This document shows, piece by piece, positions 11,821 through 25,392 of a stretch of DNA of 64,000 nt; within the stretch, counting starts at the first letter, position 1, and the number at the start of each line of letters is the position of its first letter. The DNA lies in contig CM041083.1 of assembly GCA_023079485.1 (NCBI GenBank), positions 110,463,554 to 110,527,553 on the forward strand, written 5' to 3'. The position numbers were made by a program, and so were the translations under genes. Source of the DNA: Archilochus colubris. Taxonomy: Eukaryota > Chordata > Aves > Apodiformes > Trochilidae. The notes under the pieces are model-generated. The model worked only from the letters and a program-made list of their open reading frames with translations, was not told where the DNA came from and did no database searches.

Positions 11821-12931
11821 TATAATTCCATTATTAGAGCTTAAGATCAGCAGGTTGTTTTTTGTGGTCAAAGGAGAGAGTTCAGCACTATCTGGGGATG
11901 ATTTAGCCCATATTTGCCTATGAAAGATGGTCATACTTCTTCTAATGCAGCCCCCTCTGGTACGTACCTAAAAGTATGTAAAATGAAAACAGGTCTGAGA
12001 GCTCTCTTTTAAATCTGCACTGCATAAGTAGAGTGATTGCCTTTCCTTCCACTCTATCTTGACTTGTTGAATCCAGTTGTTGTTGACACAGATGCAGAGG
12101 CACACATGAACAGAATAAGTTGTGGGGTAACAGCCCAAATTATTCTTCATAGAGGGAGGAAAAAGCTATTATGAGGGAGTAATGAAAAGGGTGCAAAAAA
12201 TACATGGGTTTGGCTGTAATGTAACCAATTATTTTAGAATATAGTTGAGCCATTAACTGGACCTAAGTGTTAAATGAGAGAGGGAATATTCTTAGGTGAT
12301 ACAATTATCTACTACCATTTCTCTTTTTGCTGCTACTTTCAAGCCTAGCTCTAATATCTATTATTCCACACAGTCTATTACTAAGGTCAGCCCCTGCAAC
12401 AGTGCACATTTTGTCAGTTTTCTTTTGTCTTACTGTGGCTCTGTAGCAAAGCCCATGAGAAAGTCAATAATTCTCTCTGCTGAGCTGTGGGTAAATGGTC
12501 TGCAAGAAAGAGAGTGTAAAGCCAATAACAAGAATAAAACAAAATACTGAATATCTTCCAGTCAAGTGAGCACTATGCATACTTGAGCACTGAGTGATGT
12601 GGGACACATGAAAACAAGAGATGATGGTGGTGTGTAATTAAATGCTCTTCCAGGATGTATGTACTCAAGTGAGTGAGAATGTGAAATCTCCCTGGACCTT
12701 CTGAATGAGCACATATCTTAATTTTTCTGTTTTTCTCCCTGCCATGTCTGGTTAAATGCTATGACTGAATTTGATCCTCACCATGGAAAATTTCAGCCCA
12801 AGCAGCTATTCTGATGGGAGGGAAACCTAGCTGGAAGTGCTGCTGTAATGGGAATTATAAGACAGCTTTAACAACAGGTGATACAGTTGGGAACTTCCAT
12901 TAGGTTAATTTGGCCACATTTAAATCCATTT
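11821..12931. other. Single-copy spacer, nothing seen
   Basis: No repeat family, RNA gene or convincing exon was recognised. Confidence 0.45.
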
Positions 12932-13240
12932 TAGAATGGTTTAGGTTGGAAGGGACCTTAAAGACCCCCCTCCATGGGCAGGAACCCCCCCCCCCGGACC
13001 AGATTGCTCCAAGCCCCATCCAACCTGGCCTTGAACACTGCCAGGGAGGGGGCAGCTACAGCTTCCTTGGGCAACCTGTGCCAGTGTCTCACCACCCTCA
13101 CACCAAAGAATTTCTTCCTAATGTCTAACCTAAATCTACCATCTTTCATTTTAAAACTCTTACCCCTTGTTCTATCACTACCTGCCTTTATAAAAAGTCC
13201 CTCCCAAGCTTTCCTATCCCCTTTCAGGATGAGGTGCTGT
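12932..13240 (-). mobile_element. CR1 LINE 3' fragment, antisense
   Basis: It starts with the antisense terminal block (AGAATGGTTTAGGTTGGAAG) and continues through the C-terminal ORF2 segment. On the minus strand this reads [13 protein letters not shown] and VRHWHRLPKEAVAAPSL. It contains an expanded C11 run at 12985-12995 in the 3' UTR. No intact coding remains. Confidence 0.93.
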
Positions 13241-13959
13241 TTCTGACTTCTGGCATTGAGGAGGCAAATTTGCCAGGCAAGAGTGAAATACATCATGAAG
13301 CTGAATAGATGTCCATAAGTCCTTGTGTCTGACTAGATGCTATATTAGGATTTAGGATGGGAAACCCCAATATTTGCTCTCCAGTGGATAAGTGGCTCTG
13401 TCACATTGACTAAAAGCTGAGAACCCTGAATTGTGTGCTATTCAGAGAGCTCAGTCCTCCTGCTCCATGTATTCTTCCCCTAATTATATTCTAGCATTAA
13501 TTAAAACCCCAGTGCAAGTAACTCTTATCCCTTCTACTGTCATCATAGATTTAAAAACTTGACTGTTTCGAAGTACAAACAAATCACCAGGTTAGAGTGG
13601 AAATTCAAGTACCATGTCTATCCTGTGCTCTGAGATTAACTAATCCCAAACTTTCCTTCATGATCCATGGAGTGGTCTTTTGACAAGGGGTAGCTGAGAG
13701 TGGTTGCTTTCAACCAGGGCTTCTGGAAATGCAAGGAGCCCTCCTTCAGTTAGGAAAGACAATGTCAGTGCAGCTGACTTTCTTATCAGCACTTGAGAGG
13801 GTGTTTTATTATTCATTTTATTCAAAGCAGGATTAACATTTTAAAACCTGTTGTTCTAAACAATAATGAGTTCAATCTAGACAATGTGCAAAAGACAGAA
13901 TTCAAATCTTCAAAGATATAACCCACAAAGCGCATTGATCCTTAGGATGACTACCTTAA

Positions 13960-14560
13960 ACAAAGCTAGCACATTAATTGGTAAGTTTGCCATTAGCTTT
14001 GTATTTCATTCATTTTATTAGTATATTAATTACCTTTTTCTGATATGAATTATTGTGACGGAAGAAAATTATTTTTTATGTGACAGATGTGATCGATATG
14101 TAAACACAGTCAATACACAGGAAACTCAAGAAGGATGAAAATAAGAACTTCATGTGATGCGAGATTTAGTTAGGATATAAGTTGCGGTAAGATGTGAGCT
14201 TTTTTTTTTCTCTGACAGGAATGGGAAATGAAGATAATAAAGCTATTGTTACACATGCTGAACGCATTCAATATTTTTAATTAGGATGAATGGGCAGTTG
14301 CTAGAAATTCCTAATGGTGCTGCACGTTGCCCCTTGCCATTTTCCTATCGAAATAGCTGCGTTAGTATGAGAGAATCACTGCAGATTTATTTGCCTTGCT
14401 GACTTGCTCTGCTCCTTTGGGCCTCCACAAGCTCCTTTTTTTCCTGTCATTTTTAAACATTAAACAGTATTCAATCAATGCATGAGAATGCCCAAGGCTT
14501 CATTAGTGTCTCTTGGCTCTCTTAACAGTTGCCCTTTTATAATGAAGCATCTCAAATTAT
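13960..14560. promoter_or_regulatory. Candidate conserved non-coding element (weak)
   Basis: AT-rich, repeat-free DNA with several homeodomain-type cores (ATTAATTGG near 13971, TTAATTACC near 14026, TTTAATTAGG near 14276) and a forkhead-type TGTAAACA at 14099-14106. This resembles vertebrate developmental enhancers in composition. The call is inference from motif content only; sequence conservation was not tested. Confidence 0.2.
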
Positions 14561-17500
14561 AACACCTCTTCAGAATGTGCAAGGGATCTAAGATGCTCCT
14601 GTGCTTCCAGGCTTCCCACAGTGCTTACAGTCAGGGAGTGTGGTCTGATGACTGCTTGCTGGTGAGATCTTTGCATTCTTCTTGTTTGCTTTTGGGGTTG
14701 CCGACAGGCCAAATGAAACGTAGGAGGCAGAAAATTAAAATGAAAGTGTGCTAATCTAAACTGCCAAGATGCAGAGAGATTTTCTTTTCTTAGAAACAAA
14801 TAACTCTTCCCTATTTAACAAATTTTAAAAAAGGGAGTGAGGAGGCCAAAACCTCTTTTTATCAGGGAAGCTGCAGCTCAGAGCATCATATAACTTTTTG
14901 CTACCAGGTTTTTTTAGGCCAGTTATTACCAAATACAGAGGGAGGTGTAGCTCTTGCTCTCCTTTTTAAATTCACTCTGCTCAAATAGAGTACAGCACAA
15001 ATATTAGTTCATGTGCACAGAATGAAGACTATTGTGTAGTGTCCTACAGAGACCTTTCCTTTCTCAAGCTGCCCTGAAGTAAAATACAAGTGGGAAGGTA
15101 TGGTTTTCCCACCCTAATTAACAGCTGTGTGCTGACAAAAATCTGCAGTAGGGCAAGAGGAAATGAAGCTGAATTGAGCACCAATTTACTTGCCTGCAGG
15201 TCTTTGTGGTACCTGGGTGGAAGCCTGTCCAAAGAACTGGAAAAAATAAAGGAAAAATGTCTGAAAGACCTGGGGAAGAAGGTGGCTGGCAGAAGATTCA
15301 GGCTGGAAAATGATCTGCTGTTATGGAAAAGGGATTTTGATTTACTCCACTTCTGATAAAACAGTATTTGGAAGGTCTATAGATGGGGAAAGGTTCATGG
15401 TCAAGGCATCCTATATGAATCTAAATTTTCTATTTTTGAAGTATGGTCATGGTTGTAACAGAAGATACCCTAACATTGGAAGTTAACACAGGGCTTTAAA
15501 GGAAACGAGCTACATGAAAATGATTATACTCAGCAAGACTGCTAGGGAAGAAAGGAAGCACTGCTGTGGATTTCACATTTGCTGTACATCAAGTGTCATC
15601 TGATTTCTTTAGAAAGATTCCTGATCCCTCTTCTGCCTTATCATGCCTGGTAGAAATGTCTTTCTGTGCATTTGATGATTCTACTACCAATGAGCAGTTG
15701 TCATCGATGACTCCTATTTCTTTAATAAGATTTTGCTTTGTGTTATTTTGACAGTTCGTCATCATCTTGATGTATTATATGGGAATCAGTATACTAGTTT
15801 TGCTTGCTTCTGCAAACAGAAATATTATTGCAAGAGTTTCATTCTCAGGTTAACTTGAGAAATTTTTCTTTCAATGTGTCTTGCCAGTTTTTCATCTGTG
15901 GTGACAACTGTTGAAATACATTTTTGGTTAATGATCAAAGGAACCATTTTTGTCAGCAATAATAATGAGAATGAAGCTTTTGTGTGTAATGAGAACCACT
16001 GCTAGCAGAATAAGCAACAAGCTCTGTTGTACCATGGTTTCCTGTGAAGTTATTTATTGTTGACTTTCACACCTGGGACGTATTTGACTTAGTTTCTCTG
16101 ATGGCAAGTAACTAAAGATGTGATGTGCAGGTAGCTTAGCCTGCTCTGGATGGACTTAGTGGATGGTCACGAGGGAAAGTTTGAAAGGGAGAAATCTGTC
16201 AGGACTAGAAGGCTTCACTTCCACACTGGGAGAAATTAATTTCTTCTCTTAAGAAGACTTTCTCAGCCATCACATAACACTGTTAGAAATGTGCACTGTT
16301 GCACCCAATGCACCCATGTTGTCTACCAAAGAGGCAAGTCACTGTAGCAGTCACTTTCATGCTGCTCAGACATACAAGATCGTGAGTGATATCTGTAGAA
16401 TATAAGAAAAGTTGCTTGATATTAGATGACACAAGCAACAGCTCAGCTTTTGATCACTTGGAGCAAAATGAGAAGGGAGAAAGAAAGAAGCAAGGAGAGA
16501 ATGTGAATAATTAAAGACATGTGACTAATGCTCCCATGTTTAAAACCACTAAGTCTAATATAGCTGTTTAATTTCAAAGGCAATTGAAGTAACTTGCCTA
16601 TTTGTAGAGCAGAGCTTGGAATAAAAAAGGCAACAGCATCCAGGAATGAAACTACTTATATTCCCCCGGGTCAGCACTAAGCGCTCTCAGAGTTAAAAAT
16701 TTTCTGTAGTTTGTGCCATTATGCCATTTATTGCCTCAATTCACTACTAATCCTGAAGCAGAAGAAATTGATACCCTTTCATAACACTAAACATTTTTGA
16801 CTCGGGAGCCTTTGGGAAAAGGAGTTTCTTTCCACAGAATAAGTCTGCATAAGAGAGCTGAACTTAGGTGACGAAGGAGCACATTCCACTTGGGACTGAT
16901 TTTGCATCTGCACTCACAGTCCTGAGTCAGAATTTACTTACTCTCCAGTATGGGACTAGGGATGGCAAAGAAGGGAACAACACTTTAAGAGATATTCTGT
17001 CCCTGATGTTTAACTCCTGGTCTATACCATTCCTTTCTGCTCTTTAGTGGTCCCATTACTTGCAACACAGAAATTATATGATGGATGTGAATGGGCTTAT
17101 GTGACTCATTGAAAGCGAAAAGAAAAAAAGCGATGGGAACAGATGTCAGTCTTCTTCCCTCTGCGTCTCTCTCCCAGGCTGTAACATGTAATTCAAAATG
17201 GGGAAGCATCTGTTCATAAGAGCTGCTTTGAGGTAGTCCAACAGCTGGTTGATTCCAGAGACTGCAAATGTCCCTGTTCCCATAGCTCCCCCTTGGACAG
17301 CAGAGAAGTAACTTAAATGGGCAAAAGGATCTTTCACTGCTGGTAATTTATCTGACATCATTTACTAGACAATCGTGTTTACCTTTTCAGTTGGCTTGTG
17401 AAATTGATTATATCCTCCTGACTTTAACCCTTGGATTTGCTTCTGCTCCCTTCTGCTTGTGAGACTCTGAGCAAGCTGCCATGATGTGACACTCATACGA

Positions 17501-17581
17501 GTAGTGCAAAGAACAGACCAAACATGTTCTCCAAGTTTAAGAATCTTAAAATTCTGAATTTGATTTCATTCTTAAAGTTTA

Positions 17582-17607
17582 ATTCTTGAACTTCCAAGTT
17601 TAAGAAT
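17582..17607. repeat. Imperfect inverted repeat (12-bp arms, 2-base loop)
   Basis: ATTCTTGAACTT and AAGTTTAAGAAT pair with one mismatch, which would be a G:U pair in RNA, around a CC loop. The right arm also belongs to a 15-bp direct repeat, CCAAGTTTAAGAATC, at 17531-17545 and 17594-17608. Confidence 0.8.
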
Positions 17608-18980
17608 CCTCTTTTGGATCATCCTGAACTTGAAGAATCCAGAATAGGGCATTTCTCTTCTGATAATAAATACTGTTACGAATGAGGGGATGGTCTTCCA
17701 TCATTTATTAGTGATCAGTGAAGGGAGGAGGCAGCCTATTGGACTCAAGGTAGCTCTGGCCTGAGAACACAGCTGATTGCACAGGATCAGGGCTGTGGAA
17801 TTTCCTAATGGAGAGGTTTAGCTTTTCTTGAACAAGACCATCAGTTCCCAAACAGCTGACTAGTTTAGAAATCAGCACCACTTTCTTTTGCTCAGCCATT
17901 TGGTTTGCCTCATTGAACAAACCTTCCTTCAGTCTTGGACACTAAAAAAAGGATACTTTTCTCCAACTAATGTTCTGCTTACTTACCCAGCTATCACATG
18001 GGCTTTGGGCTAAGCTTGAGGGCACAGAAATCAGATATTTAACTTTTCATTCATTAAATGTGTCTCTTGTGTGGAAGTAACAGATTTAGCATAAAGTGGC
18101 TGGGTCAAAAAGGTAGAGAAGTTTGGAAATCATGGTGTAACAGAAATATGATGATAAGTGCAAAGTACAATCTTATGTGTCAAAAGGAGAAGATAATTTA
18201 GGGAATCAATTTTGTCCCTCAGTTCTGTGTCTCCTCCCTTTGCAATCTGTGTTATTAAAATGGAATCCCTCGCTATATGAGTAAAGCCAGCTATGTCCTG
18301 ATTCAATGTATGTCACCTGAAGAATGTCATATTGCATCCTCCTCCCTGAAACAATTAGAATGGTAAAGAAGTTCTGATGTGTTTTCAGATGAAAGATGCC
18401 AATCTTCATGACTGATGAAGACAGTAGGTTGCAAAACTCTTGAAAGCCATTTTAAAGGGCTCATCAGAAAAAAGACTACAAGGAAAATGACACTGATAGG
18501 TCTTTCCTGTCTCACAACTTTGGCGACTTAGCAGCTGGTATATCTTACTCTGTATTCTTTAGGTAAACTCTCACTACAAATCTTTCCTCATGAGTCTCTT
18601 CCTTTATGTGGAGAGGGATGTTGTATATTAATTGGAACAGAAATGCTCGTATCTCACTCTGGTACCAAGACCCAGCATACAGTACATGGTACACTGCATT
18701 TGCAAAACATCATAAGTTACCAAAAGGCTTTTGACAGAAGTATGTTTCAGATGTTTTAAAAGACTGTTCTGTGATATTCCATATTCAGTACCACTAGAAG
18801 ATGACACATTGTGAAGATCCCGTGGGCTGAGTGCACTACACTCAACAGGCTCTCTTTGTTCCACCACTATATTTCTTTCTACTACAATTTTTCTTCAAGA
18901 GTTGGGATTTCCCTCACTGGCTTCCCTTTCACTCTCTAATTGGTTTACAGCCAACCACTGATGGTAGAGGCAAATGATTC

Positions 18981-19285
18981 TGTGTACTGGTTTTAGATGT
19001 GATAGAATTAATTTTCTTCATAGCAGCCAGTATGGTGCTGCATGTTAGATTTATAACCATAAGAATGTTGATTACACAACGATTTTTTAGCTATTCCTGA
19101 GCAGTGCCTGCAGAGAGTCAAGGCCTTTTCTGTTTCTCATCCCACCACCACCAGTGAGTAGGCTGAGGGGGAACAAGAAGCTGGGAGGGGACATTGCCAG
19201 GACAGCTGACCCCATCTGACCAAAGAGATATTGCCTGCCATATGATGCCATGCACGTCAATAGAAGCTGGGGGAAGACCAACAGA
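18981..19285 (+). mobile_element. Avian ERV LTR, 3'-truncated (U3 part)
   Basis: It begins TGTGTACTGGTTTTAGATGTGATAG and shares AATTTTCTTCATAGCAG, GAGCAGTGC and GAGTCAAGGCCTTTTCTG. It also shares GGACAGCTGACCCCATCTGACC with a widespread bird endogenous-retrovirus LTR family, the family of the elements at 31408 and 44899. It ends near AGCTGGGGGAAGACC, close to where the family's TATA region lies, so U3 is present but R-U5 is missing. Family identity is from remembered consensus features, not a search. Confidence 0.8.
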
Positions 19286-21285
19286 ATGGTCTAAACACAT
19301 TCATCAAGAAGTAAAAGCCCAGATGGTGGGTTTGTAAGCCAAAAGGGCAAGCACATGGAAGTCCTCCAGTAGAGCACAGACTTGCTATTATTTCACCAAA
19401 ACAAACTGCATTTTGAATACTTATTAAGGTCCTTAGAAGCAAACCTCATATTTAAAGCTTTTGGAAGCAATTCAGTAAAGGAACTTAGATGCCTTCAACA
19501 AAGTAGTAAATGCAACTACTTGCTTGCTTGCTTTTATTAACTTCCCACATGCATTTTCTTTTTCTGTCACAATAAATAAGTGACTGGAGAACTGCAGCAG
19601 GCAGACATGCCTCTAAATGACCTACCAAGGAAGGTGTAAAATATGTTTTGTTTGTTTGTTTGTCCACAGTTTTAAAAAATTGCTGTTTTTGATTAGGAAA
19701 GTTAAGATGATTTTAAAAAGCTTTTATTTTTACCGTTAAGGGTGACAGAGGCAAAAGCAAACATACAGCTAACCCCTTCAGTGTATGACAATAGAAATAT
19801 AGTACTCTTAACTCCCATCTGGCTGGAGTGGATGACCCACCTGGGTTATTGTCTGAAAACTTTCTGCCTCTTTCAATTTTACTACAGGTTTTCAAGAAGG
19901 AAGAACTTCTGTCAGATACTAAAAGAAATAAATGACCACTCTTTGTTTTAGTAAATCCATGTTTTCATTCACAGTCATATGAAACATGTTGATTTGTAAG
20001 AATTTTGTGTTCTGAGCTGAAGGTTATAAGCTTGGATTTGTAATGTGAATATGGAATCTTATAGTTGGAAAGAATACATGTAGCCCCAGGCTCTATTAGC
20101 TTGGATGATGATCTCCTCAAATTCTTCCTCTAGACAGCTGAGGGAGATGATCTCCTCCAGACCTCCTTAATTCAGAGTATCTAAAATGAACACTTAAACT
20201 AACCTATCCAGAAGCCTTGGAAGAGAAGCTTTCTGACACAGCTCTGGAAGTTAGGTGGTGTCATTTATTATTCTGATGTTTCATAAAATGTTCCCCTGGA
20301 CTATGTCAGGTAAAGGGAAACAGCTTGCAAACCTCAAGAAAAGGATAAAATTAAATTGATTAATAAGAAATGTGGGTGGATTTTCTAAGCAGTGTTTGAT
20401 GATGCTACAATAAAGATTTTGGTTTGTCTGTATTTTATGGAGACAGGAAAAGGGGAAAAAGTGATTCTTGTAAAAGAAGGATGGGCCTAAAGGACTATAG
20501 ATTTAATTCTCATTTGCTGGCTCCTGTGTTCTGTTGGGTTAGAGTCTGATCATTCAATGAAGCAGTTTCTGATGACTGACCCCCAATCTGAGCTCCAGTG
20601 TTCTCAATACAGTAGTTGCTAAGAGAGTATGAGAAACTTTCAGACCAAGGTACAGCCTACAAGGCTGTAAGGAATATAAGTGAAAAGAAGGAGGAATATA
20701 TACATGAGGAGGCTTTAGCTCTAAAATGCAAACTGATAAAAGTGCCTTCTTGATGACACAATCCAAATGGCATTTAAAGAAAGATGGTGTATTTTGATGT
20801 GGCAGGCTTAGAAATTATTTCAGTGATAGTTATGAAAACAAGACATGAAAAAACACTGTAAATTACTGATCTGCATATGAGTATCATATGCTACCAAAAT
20901 AGATGAAAATAATCTACCTCCCAAAAGGATTAAAAGAGCTGAAAACTGTCACAAAAATGATGGGCAAAAAAAGCCATCACAAAATGTGGTGGTTGCATTT
21001 TATTTCTAAGGACTTTCTCTGAGTGGCTGAATCATTCTTATTGACTCAGTAATAACCATTGGATAAGACACCCAGAGATGTGAGGTCTTCTTAGTATCTC
21101 TTGTTGGGGAAATTTGGGAGGGCTGGGCTCTTTCTTGGCAATTTTTTAGAGGGAATGAGCTTCAGACACTTGGCTTCTGCTTCTAGCTCTGTGCAGAAAA
21201 GCTGGGGAAACTTCATCCATATCTGCCTGTGTATATCTATACTTGTATCTATTTGTTCGTGTGCATATGTGCACAGTGGCAGTGG
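19286..21285. other. Single-copy spacer
   Basis: Nothing beyond a short TTTG run (about 19645-19662) and a 12-bp direct repeat GATGATCTCCTC at 20107-20118 and 20146-20157. Confidence 0.45.
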
Positions 21286-21351
21286 ATTAAGGGTTGGACT
21301 TGATGATGTCAGAGGTCCTTTCCAACCCAGATGATCCTGTGATTCTGTGAT
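21286..21351 (+). mobile_element. CR1 LINE terminal scrap, sense
   Basis: Only the last ~65 bp of a CR1 remain: GGGTTGGACTTGATGATG, GAGGTCCTTTCCAACCCAG, then GATCCTGTGATTCTGTGAT as the decayed tail repeats. Confidence 0.85.
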
Positions 21352-23410
21352 ATATGTGTTATGTTTTCCTAGTAAAAGACAGGTACAAGATACAGTTCAA
21401 TTCTGTGATACAGTGAAATAAAATTGCACATGATACTGCTACTAATGACGATCAAGAGCATATGCTGTATTTTAAGTCCAGCTTATTTGAATTGGCAGGT
21501 TCTTTGGTAGACTTGGTACTGTAGTTTAGAACCAATTTTATTTGCATTTCATGGCCATTAATTCCATTGCTGGAGCTTCTCTGCTAGACATCATAAAACG
21601 CTTCAGGGTGAAGTTTGATTTGCATCTCTTCTAGTCTTCAAGAAGAATGTCAAGAAATTGATATTTCTGCTTGTATGAGAGACATATTTCAGCCAGCTGC
21701 CAAGCACACAGTTCCATCTAGAAGAAAAAACCCCTCTGTTTTCCTTCAGAAATATTTCTTGCTGTGAGCTGGCAGTAACAATCGTGGGCTCGTAAAATAC
21801 TGTGTTGTTCTTCTGACTCTGTAGAGTAAGGGTGGTTTCTGTGTGCGCATGCCTGAGGGAGAAAGAGACAAATTCTGGATCCTACTGACATATCATCTAC
21901 TTGTCAGAGTGACTGCCAGCTGATATGGAGCTGTATTGTCTGCATTCTGAGACTTAGTTCTATTTCTGAGTTACTGTCTGCAAAGGAATTCACGGCACAC
22001 TAAAAAAATCCTCACTGTACCTAAGCAGTCTTTGGGAATTCAGTGAAAGAATCACTCGGGGGCATTTCCAACTGAGGGAGGTGGGAAAAGCTGCTCTGTA
22101 TTTGCTGCTCACTGATTAGTTAATGGCAGTTTGCAATATCCCTGATGGCCTTTTATAGCACAAATACAGAATTCTGCATCCTTGGCCTGAGGGGATCTGC
22201 CAGGCCTGTAGGTGCCTTGGACTCTCTGCCTGCCAGGAAGCTGGTTAATGTATTTCATGCCAAGGGACTGTGACTCCTCTTTGCCTTTACCCTTCTTCTT
22301 GAGTTCTGCCTCTGTTGCAAGTATGCACAGAAATCTACCTGCTTGGCATATTTGTTTGAACTGGGTATGCACAGAAATTAGGTAACAGTTGGTGTGCATG
22401 CAGTAATCATGAAAAGTAAAATTAAGCTTCTGAACTGTGTGTTTGCTGGTGTTTTTCATTCCCAGCTTCAGAGGTCAAATGGACACCAGGTTGCCTCCAG
22501 TTCAGTGGAGAGGTGATCACACACAGACTCTAAATGGCTGTAGAACCTGGTGAACTAGACTTTGTAAAAGAAAAGTTGTTTTGCTTGTCAAGCTGAAAAA
22601 ACTCCCTCTATTTGCACTGGGTAATACTGGAAGAGAAGGTATTTGTAGAAATAATTTAATCCTACCAGCTCCCTATTCCTACTCCATCTTTCCAAAGGAG
22701 CTGAAACATAGCTGTTGATGAAAGTAAGATGCAGCAGTGCTCTTCTTACTTGTAAGATGAATAACAGGATTAGGCTCAAGTGATTAATACTGTATGGTCC
22801 TCCTATGCAGAGCGTATATATGAGACCAGATTTCCTCTCAGGCTAACTGGCATATTTACATTATTTGGGAAGCTAGCAGTGAGCATTTGAGGTGACTTGA
22901 GACATTTCTCTTAACAACCTTGGATAGATTTATATTGTGATGTGTCCCTGAAAGAAGATTGCACTTGTGCCTGAGGCACGGATCCCAGGAAATCTGTTCC
23001 CCACGTTTCCATAGACATCCTTTGGGATCTCTAGCAAGTCTCATCAGCAGATATTTCTAATTCTGGCACATGTTCATTGACACTGGGAGCTTTTGATTTT
23101 GCTGCTCCCTTCAAACAAGCACATTTCTGCTGCAGTGCACCACAGCTCATCTCAGACTTTTTGAAAATATAAGCCTATGGTTGCACTTCAGGGAGCAACA
23201 CTGCCCCACTCTGCAGTTCTGTGGAAAGGTAAAACCAATGTTTCTGAGAAGCTCAAATAATATGTCAATGTCCTTAAATAACAACAACAAAAAATGAAAT
23301 TAAATTATCATTGCCAAACTGTCTCAGTAAAATGGCTATTTTCTTTTTGCCTTCAAAAAGCTAAAGCAGTATTATTAAACCTAAGCAAATAGAAGTGCTT
23401 AGCTTAATAC

Positions 23411-23430
23411 AGTAATATGAAGTAATATGA
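23411..23430. repeat. 10-bp tandem duplication
   Basis: AGTAATATGA occurs twice in direct tandem. Confidence 0.85.
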
Positions 23431-24292
23431 AAAGCTCATTCAGACCCACAGTTAAAGCTGGAAATAATCATGCCTTTAATCCACTCTATAGTGCCCTGTG
23501 GTAACATTGGTTTTCATACCAGAAGTCTAATAGACTGCTTACATCCTCCTTGGACAGCAGAACAAACTGGCCAGGGCACATTATCACTGCAACATGCATT
23601 GAGCTTCTCATTGCACTCCTAGCTGGCATTTAAAAGAACATTTACAAATGTAATCATTATTACCTGATTATTGCAAGACATTTCCTTGCTGCATAAATGA
23701 TAAATGAAAATGCAGGTTGTTTATGGAATACACAAACTGATTGTTTTACCCTTGCAAAATTAAATATAACTTAAGGTATTAGGAGTTTCAAACTGTAGGC
23801 TGTCTAGTCCTCTGTTTCTGTAGTTGTCTTTTTTTGTTTTAATAATCAAATTACTTGAATTTTTATATCACAATACTTAGAAACCATGAACACTATACGT
23901 TGATAAAGGGCTGGACTGATTTTCAGGTACATGAAATGCATTTGGTCATTGAACTCCTCTTTAAATATTTGCAAATATTCTTCTTGAAAATGTAAATATA
24001 ATATATCACATGCCTAGTAAAGTTCTTTAAACACAGATTAATGTTACCCCTCCTGATAAGTGTGTAAATGGAGTCACTGGGGGACATTCGAAGGCACTGG
24101 CAATGAGATTACTGAGAAGTGTCAGGGCAAAACAGATACCAAATTCAGGCTCCCTGTGAGATCTTATGATTTTTTTCTGTATTGATAACACAGATGAAAA
24201 TAATGTGCATACCCTGGGACTGCTGCACTGCTTAATTGACTGATCTGTCCAAAGTCAGATAGCTGGCAGTATAAATTGTATTTCTATCACTT

Positions 24293-24859
24293 TTAAGGAG
24301 CTGGGAGAGATTTAGATGGTTGCTCTCCGAAGTCATACTGCCCATCCTTACATTTTATGCTACTAATTGGTGAAAAATGGTCTGCTGGAGGATCAGTTAA
24401 TTGAAGAAGCAGGTTAGATGCCTTTGACTCAATCTTGAAGCATAGATGGGTTTCTCCCAGGTTAGCTGTCTTTCCTCTCACTCCAGTCCTGCTTACGATT
24501 TTCAGTGAATAGGAATGAAAATTCCCCTGGATCTGTAACTTCCGTGTAAAATAGGCAGAAAATCTGTAGCATCTGCAAGAAGTTAGCTTATAATCAATAA
24601 ATAATATAAAAATAAAGATCCAATACCTCACTGCTACGTTATCTCTTGCTCTGACTTGCATAAATGGTTTTTGTTTCTCTGATCCTGTGCCCCAGGGCAG
24701 GGACTGTATTTTCAGTTTCTGTAAAGTATACAGAACATCATGCTCCTTATCAGACAGCTTTACAAACAAGTTATATTGCTGGTTGTGATTCTGTCTAAGC
24801 TGTGAGAGTTTACTTAGGACACTCCATTTAAAACCAGATATATGTTCCTTGAGCCACAT
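24293..24859 (-). other. 188-codon open frame, function unknown, probably chance
   Basis: One of the longest frames outside recognised repeats and low-complexity DNA. The predicted product has one hydrophobic stretch near residues 80-92 (WIFIFILFID), a basic and cysteine-containing segment after it, and a stop after LPAP. I recognise no domain. No strong acceptor precedes its first ATG, no promoter is evident, and its codon choice is like the surrounding AT-rich DNA. By rough expectation a random 64-kb window of this composition has an appreciable chance of one such frame. Alternatives are part of a long non-coding RNA or an old unrecognised retroposon. Confidence 0.15.
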
Positions 24860-25360
24860 TTGAGATTACTTTCCTAAGACTTCTGGTGCAACTGTGAGGA
24901 CAACCCTGGTCTGCCACAGCATTAAGTCAGGCAGATGGTCCCAGGAAAGGGATCCTAGGGGGTCTGTGAAGTGAATTGATGTACTTTCACAAGCAGACCC
25001 ACAAAATGATACAGGCTGAGCTGCCTTTAGTGCCACTGAAAAGGAAAGGAGTTGACACTGCATAGCCCAGACTAACCACTTGTGCGATTATTCAGTTTCT
25101 TAATTGACGGTGGGGTACTACTGAGCCTGAAATGCCATGGACACTGCTGATTATTTGCCTTTAAATGCTATGCTGTGAACTTCAGTGATTGGAGAGATGC
25201 CTGCTGGGCAGCTTAGAGCTATGGGCAGAGCCCCTGAGGATGACCTCCATAGAAACAGCTGGGAGCATTCTCAGTTTTCCAAAGACAAGTCTTTACCACC
25301 CTCTGCCAGATCTGTCACTTTATCAGGCAGACTTTGTGCCTGGATGCAACTTCCAGGCTG

Positions 25361-25361
25361 G

Positions 25362-25392
<31 letters not shown>

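Larger units (their letters stand above)
13241..18980. other. Long single-copy stretch without recognised genes
   Basis: 5.7 kb free of recognised mobile elements. It contains an AT-rich, homeodomain-motif-rich segment at 13960-14560 and an imperfect hairpin at 17582-17607, both listed separately. A 71-codon minus-strand frame at 17146-17361 reads like protein but lacks usable splice sites. Confidence 0.45.
21352..25360. other. Single-copy DNA; one long unexplained frame
   Basis: No repeats were recognised. It holds a 188-codon minus-strand open frame at 24293-24859, described separately, and a small 10-bp tandem duplication at 23411-23430. Confidence 0.45.

Noticed and set aside
17146..17361. 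71-codon minus-strand frame that reads like protein
   Set aside because: No suitable donor or pyrimidine-supported acceptor, no neighbouring exon, and no family recognised.
20040..20180. Possible CR1 antisense tail (GAATCTTATAGTTGGAAAGAA)
   Set aside because: Only the first ~20 bases resemble CR1; the following sequence does not match the expected body.
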